NCBI GenBank assembly: GCA_937928635.1
Contig: CALFWM010000039.1
Location: forward strand, 1 to 64,000
Direction: 5' to 3'
Length of the DNA: 64,000 nucleotides
Origin: an uncultured Sulfitobacter sp.
GTDB lineage: Bacteria > Pseudomonadota > Alphaproteobacteria > Rhodobacterales > Rhodobacteraceae
The notes beneath the pieces were generated by a model. It did not search any database. It was not told the origin of the DNA and was given only the letters and a program-made list of their open reading frames with translations. A program made the translations under genes and the position numbers. Below are positions 16,151-23,596 of this stretch, in pieces. Every line of letters starts with the position of its first letter. Within the stretch, counting starts at the first letter, position 1.

Positions 16151-16597
16151 TCAATCCTCCTCAGGCGGGACAACACCCTTGCGCAGGGCGAAACAGCCGT
16201 AAAACCGTCGCTCCCCGGTCTGGATTACCGCATAGGCCTGTTTGGCACGTTCATAAAAAGCAAAGCGCTCAACGCCCAACAGGGTGGGGCCGCCCACGGC
16301 GTCCACCTCTGCCTGCATTTCCTGTATCACGGGCAGGAGGGTGTCAGGCTCATCCACCACCTCCATCCGGGCCGCGGCATCATCGACAAAGGTATCAATT
16401 GGATAAACCGACAGCACGGCCCGCGCGACCTCTGCTGCGGGGCGATCAATGCGCAGCACTTTGCCAAGGGTTGTTTGCCGCGCCACGCTGTCAGACGGAA
16501 AATTTGTATCGGCAATAATCAGGTCATCCCCGTGCCCCATGGCCCGCAATGCATAAAGCACGTCGGCGTTCAGAATTGGATCAATTCCTTTGAGCAT
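16151..16597 (-). CDS. FucU/RbsD-family sugar mutarotase
   Basis: This 148-aa protein has the FucU/RbsD pattern: MLKGIDPILNADVLYALRAMGHGDDLIIADTN at the start (a conserved His and Asp), a central helix with conserved Asp residues, and the C-terminal VIQTGERRFYGCFALRKGV with the YGC block. It would interconvert anomers of fucose or ribose. It looks intact and overlaps the tail of the decayed ABC ATPase gene by the start region, as is usual in coupled operons. Its neighbours are pseudogenes, so it may be a non-functional survivor. Fucose is more likely than ribose, given the aldo/keto reductase and lactonase remnants nearby. Confidence 0.75.
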   Translation of the reverse strand: MLKGIDPILNADVLYALRAMGHGDDLIIADTNFPSDSVARQTTLGKVLRIDRPAAEVARAVLSVYPIDTFVDDAAARMEVVDEPDTLLPVIQEMQAEVDAVGGPTLLGVERFAFYERAKQAYAVIQTGERRFYGCFALRKGVVPPEED

Positions 16598-17265
16598 CTG
16601 TCATTCCCTTTCAAGTTTTGCCGCAAAAGCCGTTCACCAGTTTCGGCGTTAAAGATGTGGATATGCGCCGGGTATGGCTGTAGGTGGATCACCTGCCCGG
16701 CCTCACACGCGTGACGTTCGCGATACGGTAGTTATATCCTGACCCTCGAATTTCAGAAACACCATGGTTTCGGACCCAGTGGGTTCAACCCCTTTGACCT
16801 CCATCGTGAGCCCCTGATCGGCAAGGATCAAATGTTCGGGCCGCACGCCAAGGTGCACGTTGCCCCTGCCCGCGAGGCCGTCAAACACCTGATTGGCGAT
16901 GCGCAGTTGCCCCGCGCCCAGGTCTGCACGCAGCAGGTTCATCGACGGTGCCCCGATAAAGGTCACCACAAAGGCGTTGGCGGGGTTGTGACAGAGACCC
17001 AGCGGCATGCCGATCTGTTCCATCCGCCCATCCCGCATGACGAAAATGCGGTCGGCCAGCGTCATCCCCCCAATCTGGTCATTGGTCACAAAAACGGTGG
17101 TGGTTCTCAGACGCTGGTGCAGTTCCTTGATTTCCGTACGCATCTGAATGCGCAGCTTGGCGTCCAGATTTGACAGTGGTTCATCAAACAAAAACACTTG
17201 CGGGTCACGCACAATGGCCCGCCCCATCGCCACGCGTTGGCGTTGCCCGCCCGACAGGTGGCGCG
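16570..17265 (-). pseudogene. Sugar ABC transporter ATPase (UgpC/MalK type), truncated and frameshifted
   Basis: The signature [13 protein letters not shown], Walker [14 protein letters not shown] and the regulatory C-terminal domain are visible, but everything before the signature, including Walker A, is gone. The H-loop His is replaced (VTNDQIGG instead of the usual VTHDQ). A frameshift near 16735 separates GQDITTV from the true C-terminal end, which continues in another frame ([14 protein letters not shown], then HIFNAETGERL) to a stop at 16570 inside the FucU gene start. It is non-functional. At 17265 it abuts a substrate-binding protein fragment on the other strand, a rearrangement junction. 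Confidence 0.85.
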
Positions 17266-17788
17266 GCGGTTTTGGGTTCTGCTTTCTTGAAATCCGCGCC
17301 TTGGCCTATGCCAAGCACCCCAATAGCCCCGCATGGCTGTTTGATCCCGAAGCCATGAAACCCATGGTCAATAACCCCGCCCGGGTGCAGGCCATTCAGG
17401 ATGTGATGGACCTGATCAAGGCGGGTGCTTACCCGACCAACCAGATCAATGCTGACCCCGGCACAACGGCGTTCCAGCAATTCCTTGCCGGCACCGGTTC
17501 GATGCTGAAGTGGTGGGGCGATCTGGGATCAAGTGCGCGGACCTCTGACACCTCTGTCGTGGGAGATGTGGTTGGCTTTGGCGTGAACCCGGCCTCTGAT
17601 CGCGTCTATAACGCCAAGGACGGCGCATGGGAGGAAACCCGCAATGAGGCCCCCCAATATGGCCTACATCGGCATGGCTCCGCACAGGAAACCACAGATG
17701 CAATTGCGGCGGCCTTGGGTAAAAATCACCGATCAGATCGGACGGGATGATCAGATTGCCATCTATAAGGCGTCCATGGGTCTCTAAG
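17266..17788 (+). pseudogene. Sugar ABC transporter substrate-binding protein, C-terminal remnant
   Basis: A plus-strand frame without a start encodes the C-terminal half of an extracellular sugar-binding protein (FDPEAMKPMVNNPARVQA, FQQFLAGTGSMLKWWGDLG). It then shifts frame near 17655 (NMAYIGMAP in one frame, QETTDAIAAA in a second, KITDQIGRDDQIAIYKASMGL in a third) before a stop at about 17788. With the adjacent opposite-strand ATPase remnant it shows that both genes lost their 5' ends at one junction. Confidence 0.8.
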
Positions 17789-17847
17789 CCTGCACAAAAC
17801 AAGTTCAATGGCGCGGCAATGCCCTGCCACGCTCTGCGCTCTCGGGA

Positions 17848-17890
17848 CATCATCGATATATTATGTTTCAGGTTAAAGGCCGGACGCTTT
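17848..17890. repeat. Dispersed palindrome, partial copy 3
   Basis: It contains CATCGATATATTATGTTTCA followed by GGTTAAAGGCCGGACGC, matching the right half of the copies at 1885 and 13666; the left arm is not present. It overlaps the last codons of the glutaredoxin gene, whose TAA is at 17889-17891. Confidence 0.55.
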
Positions 17891-18158
17891 AGCGTCGCCA
17901 AAACCGTTTTGGTTTGGGCTTTTGCGCTTTGATATGTTGCTTCAAGTCCGTGAAACCGCCAATTTTCACACCGTCAATAAAGATAAGCGGCGTTGTGGTG
18001 ATATTGTGCTTGTCCTTAAAGGCATCCGTTTCGCGCCGTGTCCGCAGAATATGTTCCTCTATGTCAAACCCTTCACGACGCAGCAAATCGCGCGCGGCCG
18101 TCCCATAGCCGCAGGTGTAGTTTGGCAGGTCCATTCGATAGAGGAGTGCATTGGCCAT
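17889..18158 (-). CDS. Glutaredoxin-like protein with a CGYG active-site motif
   Basis: This 89-aa protein has the glutaredoxin fold pattern: strand LYRMDLPNY, active-site segment TCGYGTAARDLL, the TTPLIFIDG cis-proline loop and the IGGFTDLKQH glutathione-binding end. Only the N-terminal cysteine of the usual CxxC is present (CGYG), so it would act by a monothiol mechanism or in Fe-S or glutathione chemistry. It is a single cytoplasmic gene ending inside a repeat copy. Its position between ABC remnants may be accidental. The start at 18158 follows AAGGGACTCTGAAA. Confidence 0.75.
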   Translation of the reverse strand: MANALLYRMDLPNYTCGYGTAARDLLRREGFDIEEHILRTRRETDAFKDKHNITTTPLIFIDGVKIGGFTDLKQHIKAQKPKPKRFWRR

Positions 18159-18570
18159 TTTCAGAGTCCCTTTTTGCTGCGGATAAAGGGCAGTCCTGCG
18201 GGATATACAAGACGCTGACGCCTCACATATCTGTCATGTCTGCGTCGCTTGCGCCAACCAGAACCTTTCAATTTCAACCGTGCTCAAGTTAGCCCTTAAC
18301 AGCTTACCCTGTGCCCACTTACCTTTCTGCATGACGCACAGCCAGGGCGACCTTCTCCACACTGTCACGGCTGACAATATCACTGACACCCGCAGGCGGC
18401 TGGGCAAAGCAATGGTCTGGGGCAGTGCACTGCTCGTCGCGGTTCTTGCGCTCTGGCAGATGGCGTTTGAAACCGGTCACGTCAGCACAGGTTTTACCAA
18501 TTGGCACCCCGTTCTTTACGCCTAAGTCCTCTGAACCTGTGCGCTTTGTGCCGCGCAGGTGATTGTGAAC
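18159..18570. other. Intergenic stretch with one doubtful small frame
   Basis: A plus-strand frame from 18280 to 18525 (81 codons; inner ATG at 18331) encodes a peptide with one hydrophobic helix (VWGSALLVAVLALW) and no family I recognise. It may be a remnant linked to the permease fragment that follows. No RNA gene or clear promoter is seen. Confidence 0.3.
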
Positions 18571-18925
18571 GGGGAAAAGGGGCAAGCGCACGCTGTTTGT
18601 TTTGCCCGCCGCGCTGTTTGTGATTTCACTGGTCGTCTTTCCGCTGCTCTTTGCGCTTTATACCTCCCTCACCGACTGGAAACTCGCCTCGCCCACTGGA
18701 CCGCAGCCCAATGGCTGGGACAATATGCGCGAGATGTGGAATGATGAATTTTACTGGAACACCTTGAAAAACATGGTGTAATACGTGGCCGCGGTGGGCG
18801 TGGAATATGTGATCACCTTTGGTTTCGCCCTGCTGCTGAACGCGCAGATCCGGGCACACAAGTTTTTTCGCGTGGTGTTTTGCTGCCCCTGAAGCTCTCA
18901 CCCGTCGCGCTGTCATGTTTGACGC
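18571..18925 (+). pseudogene. Sugar ABC transporter permease, N-terminal remnant
   Basis: The frame reads LFVLPAALFVISLVVFPLLF, then LYTSLTDWKL and WNTLKNMV, the N-terminal part of a MalF/UgpA-type permease. It meets an in-frame TAA at about 18780, continues YVAAVGVEYVITFGFALLLNAQ, then shifts frame before LLPLKLSPVAL and ends where opposite-strand BtpA sequence begins. Only about 110 codons of the usual ~290 remain. No start codon with a good ribosome-binding site is seen. Confidence 0.8.
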
Positions 18926-19160
18926 CAGTGTTGGCCATGACGGCGATGTCGGGCAGCACGGCTTTGACAGCCTCCAGATCGGACAGGGCCGCCTCCTCTC
19001 CGGTGAGCTGGCCTGACACCAGCACGGCATCGGGGATTGGGGAAAACACCGCACTGCCCGCGCGACCCGCCACCAGATCAAGCCCCGGATCAAACAGTGG
19101 CGTGCCCGGCAAGGCCCCCATATGCAACATGCCGATCACCGGCTTTGTCTCGCCAAAAAA
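18926..19160 (-). pseudogene. BtpA-family protein remnant
   Basis: The minus strand reads FFGETKPVIGMLHMGALPGTPL, the N-terminal signature of the BtpA family (TIM-barrel proteins often linked to sugar ABC loci). After about 30 residues it is joined to a C-terminal part (PDAVLVSGQLTGEEAAL, IAVMANTGVKHD), so roughly 130 residues are missing, and the 3' end is lost at the junction with the permease remnant. No in-frame start precedes the signature: a TGA lies a few codons upstream. Confidence 0.75.
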
Positions 19161-19264
19161 TACGTTTGAAATTTCGCGTCATAGGCCCCTCAATATGATC
19201 CTATGTCCGGCCCGGTGTTTACGTAAAGTAAAACTAGGCTAAGCTCTTTGAAAATCAGAAAGGC

Positions 19265-20299
19265 ATGGCGATGACATTGAAGACGAGACATTGGGATCGA
19301 CTGGGCAATGGGGGCGTGACCTTTACCGAACTTGGGTTTGGCACCGCGCCGCTGGGCAACCTCTATCGGGCTATTTCGGATGAAGAGGCCCGCGCCACCC
19401 TTGATGCGGCCTGGGACGGGGGTGTGCGGTATTACGACACGGCCCCGCTTTATGGGCTGGGGCTGTCGGAAACCCGGTTGAATCCGTTCTTGCGGGGCAA
19501 GCCGCGGGATGAATATGTGCTGTCCAGCAAGGTCGGGCGCCTTATTCAGCACTGCGCCCCCGAACATCGCGACGGTGTCGGCAAATGGTTTGAAGTGCCC
19601 CAGCGGCGCGAGCAGTTTGATTATAGCTATGACGGCGTCATGCGCTCGTTTGAACATTCGTTTTCACGCCTCGGGGTGGAGAGCATCGACATTCTGTATG
19701 TCCATGATCTGTGCATTTTCAGCCATGGCTCCAAAGAAGCCTCTGACATGCGGATCGAAGAATTCTTTGGCGGACGCGGGTATGACGCGATGGTGTCTCT
19801 GCGCGATCAGGGGCTGATTAGGGCGATCGGGGGCGGCGTCAACGAATGGGAGGTCTGTCAAACGCTGGCGGAACGGGGCGATTTTGACCTGTTTCTGCTG
19901 GCCGGGCGCTATACGCTGCTGGAGCAAAAGGCGCTCGACAGCTTTTTGCCACTTTGCGAAAAACGCGGCATCGGGATTGTGACAGGGGGCCCCTATAATT
20001 CGGGCATTCTGGCCACGGGTGCCAAACCGGGGGCCTATTATAACTATGACACCGCACCGCAGGATATCATCGACCGGGTCAACGCGATTGAGGCGGTATG
20101 CACCGATCACGGCGTGCGGCTGGTTGATGCGGCGTTTCAGTTTCCGCTGTTACACCCCAGCCATGTTGCCGTGATCCCCGGGGGGCAAGGCGTATCCGAA
20201 ATGGCCGAAAATTTGCAGGCCGCGCAGGCCGACATCCCCGCCGCCTTGTGGAGCGATCTGAAAAAACATGGGCTGATGGACCCCCGCGCGCCCACATGA
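19265..20299 (+). CDS. Aldo/keto reductase, D-threo-aldose (L-fucose) 1-dehydrogenase-like
   Basis: This 344-aa protein is intact. It has the AKR tetrad: Asp-Thr-Ala then Tyr in YYDTAPLYGLGLSE (about residue 59), Lys in LSSKVGR and His in YVHDL; the late PGGQGVSEMAENLQAA matches the NAD(P) phosphate site. The long insert WFEVPQRREQFDYSYDGVMRS is typical of the D-threo-aldose 1-dehydrogenase/fucose dehydrogenase subgroup. It would oxidise a sugar such as L-fucose to its lactone, the first step of a pathway whose lactonase gene is the broken gene directly downstream (ATGA overlap at 20296). Confidence 0.82.
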   Translation: MAMTLKTRHWDRLGNGGVTFTELGFGTAPLGNLYRAISDEEARATLDAAWDGGVRYYDTAPLYGLGLSETRLNPFLRGKPRDEYVLSSKVGRLIQHCAPEHRDGVGKWFEVPQRREQFDYSYDGVMRSFEHSFSRLGVESIDILYVHDLCIFSHGSKEASDMRIEEFFGGRGYDAMVSLRDQGLIRAIGGGVNEWEVCQTLAERGDFDLFLLAGRYTLLEQKALDSFLPLCEKRGIGIVTGGPYNSGILATGAKPGAYYNYDTAPQDIIDRVNAIEAVCTDHGVRLVDAAFQFPLLHPSHVAVIPGGQGVSEMAENLQAAQADIPAALWSDLKKHGLMDPRAPT

Positions 20300-20612
20300 A
20301 ACGGACCCTCAAGATCGACGCGACCACGCACACCTCAAACGCCTCGCACAGCATCCCAAATCCTTAGGCGTGCGCCCGATGATCCAGGACATCCCGGATG
20401 TGGATTGGATGCTGCGCCCCTTTGCCGATCACGTGATCACCGCTTTTGGATCCGAACGGGTGATGTGGGGCTCTGACTGGCCCGTCTGCCAGTTGCAGGC
20501 GGAATACGGCAGCTGGCATGACAGTGCACAGCAACTGACGGGCGATCTGCCACAATCCGCGCGCGATGATATCTTTGGCGGCAGTGCGGCGCGGTTTTAT
20601 CGGCTGGGGTGA
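20296..20612 (+). pseudogene. Sugar lactonase (amidohydrolase family 2) remnant with internal deletions
   Basis: The ATG at 20296 overlaps the AKR stop (ATGA) and starts MKRTLKIDA, like amidohydrolase_2 lactonases. A frameshift near 20335 leads to HLKRLAQHPKSLGVRPMIQD and DVDWMLRP, which jumps directly to FADHVITAFG, MWGSDWPVCQL and FGGSAARFYRLG at the C-terminus. About 100 codons remain of the usual ~280; the central metal-binding region is missing. It was originally coupled to the AKR gene and probably hydrolysed the lactone that enzyme makes. Confidence 0.8.
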
Positions 20613-21229
20613 GCACGCAAAACGCATCGACCTGCGCGGCGTTTAACTCTGCGCGCGCATCAAGGTCGCGTGACACATGCAGTGCGGCGGCCGCTTGGGC
20701 AAAAGGCAAGGCATCGTCAATTGCGCCCCCCTTGTTCACGCACGCGGCCAATGCCCCCACAAACATATCCCCCGCCCCGTGGGTGAAAACGACCTGAACC
20801 GGATAGGCCGGATGCGTGACATCATCCCAAACCACACCCGCTGCCCCAAGTGACCCTCAGGTCTGCCCTGGCAGATTGGCCGTTTCATAAAACGCGGCCT
20901 CCACCGGATTTACGATCAGCACATCAACAAGGTCCAACAGGTCCTGCCCAAATGCCCGTGCGGGGGGCCGCATTGAGCCAAACCTGCGCACCTGCGGCCC
21001 TGGCCCTTTGTGCAACAGCCAGGTTGATCGCCTCGGGGATTTCGTTTTGCAGCACAACCAGCTTGACGTCCCGGGCCACCTCCAGCCCAGCCCTATCAAT
21101 GTTGAGATTGGCGGCGGAGATGATCACCGCACCATACTCTCCCTTGGCATCCACAATGGCGGCACGCATCCCGCTTGCGCGCGCGTCGGTTTGAAGCTGC
21201 GATATATCCATGCCGCGGGCATACGCCAT
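20606..21229 (-). pseudogene. PfkB-family sugar kinase remnant
   Basis: Reading the minus strand, a kinase middle part (AIVDAKGEYGAVIIS, LVVLQNEIPEAINLAV, VWLNAAP) shifts frame near 20960 to LVDVLIVNPVEAAFYE, meets an in-frame TGA at 20857-20859, then continues into the catalytic end FTHGAGDMFVGALAA. The N-terminal third is absent and replaced by isomerase sequence. The anion-hole and catalytic GAGD motif is preserved but cannot be expressed in one protein. Confidence 0.8.
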
Positions 21230-21592
21230 CTGGAACAAATAATCGAACCCGTCCTGGCCGATCCAAAGGGTCATCAGAGTGCCAGCTATTTCGGCCAGCA
21301 CATCCAGACCCCGTTTGGCCTCCTCCACCGCCGCGCGGCGCACCTTTGGCTCCGGGAGGGTAAAGGCCCCCAGCTTGTAGCGCCGGTCCGTATGATACCG
21401 CATCGCAATGCCGCTCAGCACCATGTCATTGTCGTGCAATGCAGCGCAGAGCGCGCGGGGCGTGTCCTCCACAAAATGATCAGGATAATTGAGATGAGCG
21501 GCAGTCAACCCCGCACGTGCTGCGCAGGCCAGCAGATCAGTGGTGATGTTCCTGTGCTTATCTGGCCAATAGGTCGCTGCACAAATTTCAAA
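21230..21592 (-). pseudogene. TIM-barrel sugar isomerase/epimerase N-terminal remnant fused to the kinase remnant
   Basis: The minus strand encodes about 120 residues (LNAFEICAATYWPDKH, AGLTAAHLNYPDHF, LGAFTLPEPKVRRAAVEEAKRGLDV) typical of the xylose-isomerase-like/AP-endonuclease-2 superfamily. It lacks a normal start codon, and after TLMTLWIGQDGFDYLFQ it runs in frame into a PfkB kinase middle segment. The in-frame joining of two different enzymes indicates a deletion spanning the end of one gene and the start of the next. Confidence 0.78.
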
Positions 21593-21717
21593 CGCATTCA
21601 GGCGGGCCGCAAAACGGGGGGCGATTTATGTTGCATCCCGCGAAGCATACAATCAGATTTGGCACATGTGCAAATGCTGAATGATGCGCGGATACCCCGA
21701 GCGTAAGGAGAACATCA

Positions 21718-22347
21718 ATGTACCGGGCCAAAAAAACCATCACCTCTGCGGCGGATCTGCAAGGGCGGCTCAGCACCATGCATCCCAGTCAGGTGAACAA
21801 GATCATTGATCACATCGACGTGCACGTGCGCGCATGGCTGGCCCGCACGACCTTTGTGACCATCGCCAGCTGTGATGCCAAGGGCAACATGGATGTCTCA
21901 CCCAAGGGTGATCCGGCAGGGTTTATCAAGGTGCTAGATTCCAAAACGCTGGTGATCCCCGACCGCATTGGCAATTTTCGCGCCGACACATTTTTCAACG
22001 TGCTGGAGAACCCCCGGGTGGGCATGCTCTGCGTGGTGCCCAAACGCAAAGAGGTGGTGCGCATTAACGGCGCGGCCCAAATCGTGCGCGATGACGATCT
22101 GCTGGACATGACCACGCTCAATGGCCATCGGCCTGATTTTGCCCTGTTAATGCATGTCGAAGAAGCCTTCTTTCACTGCGGCAAATCCATGATCCGCTCG
22201 CGAATGTGGCAACCGGAGCATTGGGGCACCATTGACGGGCTTCCGACCTATTCAGAGGCCCTGAAAGATCACGGTAAGATGCACGACACGCCCCTGTCAG
22301 AGATTGAGGCCCGCATGGCCTACAATGAATCCGACCGCCTCTATTAA
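21718..22347 (+). CDS. Pyridoxamine 5'-phosphate oxidase-family FMN protein (MSMEG_1061-like)
   Basis: This 209-aa protein has the split-barrel flavin fold pattern: TFVTIASCDAKGNMDVSPKGDPAGF, LVIPDRIGNFRADTFFNVLENPRVGMLCVVP and INGAAQIVRD. The C-terminal HVEEAFFHCGKSMIRSRMWQPEHW is the signature of the MSMEG_1061 subgroup. Members bind FMN or F420-like cofactors and reduce small molecules; the substrate is unknown. It is the first intact gene after the decayed sugar locus and has its own AAGGAGAA ribosome-binding site at 21705-21712. Confidence 0.8.
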   Translation: MYRAKKTITSAADLQGRLSTMHPSQVNKIIDHIDVHVRAWLARTTFVTIASCDAKGNMDVSPKGDPAGFIKVLDSKTLVIPDRIGNFRADTFFNVLENPRVGMLCVVPKRKEVVRINGAAQIVRDDDLLDMTTLNGHRPDFALLMHVEEAFFHCGKSMIRSRMWQPEHWGTIDGLPTYSEALKDHGKMHDTPLSEIEARMAYNESDRLY

Positions 22348-22404
22348 CCGCCCTGACATTTGGGCAGGCGCCCTCCTCTTTCTGGCTATCACTCTTCCCG
22401 GAGG

Positions 22405-22440
22405 TTTGGAGGCAGAGCCTCCAAAGGCCCCCCTGGGGCC
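22405..22440. other. Two adjacent perfect hairpins downstream of the PPOX gene
   Basis: TTTGGAGGC-AGA-GCCTCCAAA (22405-22425) is followed directly by GGCCCC-CCT-GGGGCC (22426-22440). They lie 57 bases after the PPOX stop and about 120 before the ABC binding-protein start. There is no T-run, but they could end transcription or stabilise mRNA. Confidence 0.5.
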
Positions 22441-22561
22441 TCCCGCAGAAGACCAATACGGCCTTACCACATACCAAATCCGATTTTCGTTGCCACAATG
22501 CACCGAGCTTCCTAACCTGACCCGGTACACTAAAATCTACTGGTATCTGGGAGGAACCTTC

Positions 22562-23587
22562 ATGACTTCACTTAAGAAGATGATTGGCGCATCAACCTTT
22601 GCTGTGATGGCGGCAACGGGGGCGGCGCAGGCAGACAAACTGACATTCTATTGCTCTGCCCAGGAGGACTGGTGCCAGTTGATGGCCAACAGCTTTCAGG
22701 ACGCCACAGGCATCGACGTGGCCATGACGCGCAAATCCTCCGGTGAAACCTTTGCCCAGATCAAAGCCGAAAGCGCGAACCCCAAGGGTGACGTCTGGTG
22801 GGGCGGCACCGGTGATCCGCACCTGCAGGCCGCCGAAGAGGGGCTGACAGCCGAATACATTTCACCGATGCGTGACCAGTTGCACCCTTGGGCGATTTCG
22901 CAGGCTGAAAGCGCGGGCAACAAGACCATTGGCATCTATTCAGGCGCATTGGGCTATGGCTTTAACACGGACCTTCTGGCCGCAAATGGCCTGCCAGAGC
23001 CAACATCCTGGGCCGACCTGACCAAACCTGAATACAAAGGCCACGTTCAGATGGCCAATCCAAATTCATCCGGCACCGCCTACACGACGCTTGCCACCAT
23101 GATGCAGCTCTTTGGCGAGGATGAGGGGTTTAAATTCATGAAAAAGCTGCACAGCAATGTGAACCAATACACCAAATCCGGCTCTGCCCCGATCAAGGCG
23201 GCGGGGCGTGGTGAAAACACCATCGGCATCGTGTTTATGCACGACGCGGTGAAACAGGCGGTGTCCGGTTTCCCGGTAAAAGTCGTCGCCCCGGCGGAGG
23301 GCACGGGCTATGAAATCGGCTCCATGTCGATCATTGATGGCGCACGTAACATGGAAGAGGCAAAAAAGTTCTATGACTGGGCGCTGAGTGCCGAGGCGCA
23401 GAACCTCGCGCTGGAAGTCAACGCGTTTCAGGTGCCGTCGAACAAAGGGGCCAAGACCTCGCAAAGCGCGCCGGATATGTCCTCAATCAAGCTGATTGAT
23501 TATGACTTCAAAACCTACGGGTCGTCCGACACCCGCAAACGCCTGCTGAAAAAGTGGGATGATGAGGTCTCTGTGCTGCCGCAGTAA
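22562..23587 (+). CDS. Ferric-type ABC transporter substrate-binding protein
   Basis: This 341-aa protein starts at the ATG at 22562 after TGGGAGGAACC; longer in-frame starts are rejected. Residues 1-23 form a Sec signal peptide (AAQA cleavage). The mature part begins KLTFYCSAQEDWC and has the Fe/Afu-type fold (DVWWGGTGDPHLQAAEEG, AMSP-like core, SGTAYTTLATMMQLFGE, GEIGSMSIIDGARNMEEAKKF). The permease and ATPase genes follow at once. Binding of ferric iron is the family default, but the tyrosine pair typical of Fe3+ ligation is not obvious and related proteins bind organic anions such as phosphonates, so the substrate is uncertain. Confidence 0.78.
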   Translation: MTSLKKMIGASTFAVMAATGAAQADKLTFYCSAQEDWCQLMANSFQDATGIDVAMTRKSSGETFAQIKAESANPKGDVWWGGTGDPHLQAAEEGLTAEYISPMRDQLHPWAISQAESAGNKTIGIYSGALGYGFNTDLLAANGLPEPTSWADLTKPEYKGHVQMANPNSSGTAYTTLATMMQLFGEDEGFKFMKKLHSNVNQYTKSGSAPIKAAGRGENTIGIVFMHDAVKQAVSGFPVKVVAPAEGTGYEIGSMSIIDGARNMEEAKKFYDWALSAEAQNLALEVNAFQVPSNKGAKTSQSAPDMSSIKLIDYDFKTYGSSDTRKRLLKKWDDEVSVLPQ

Positions 23588-23596
23588 ATCGCTGCA

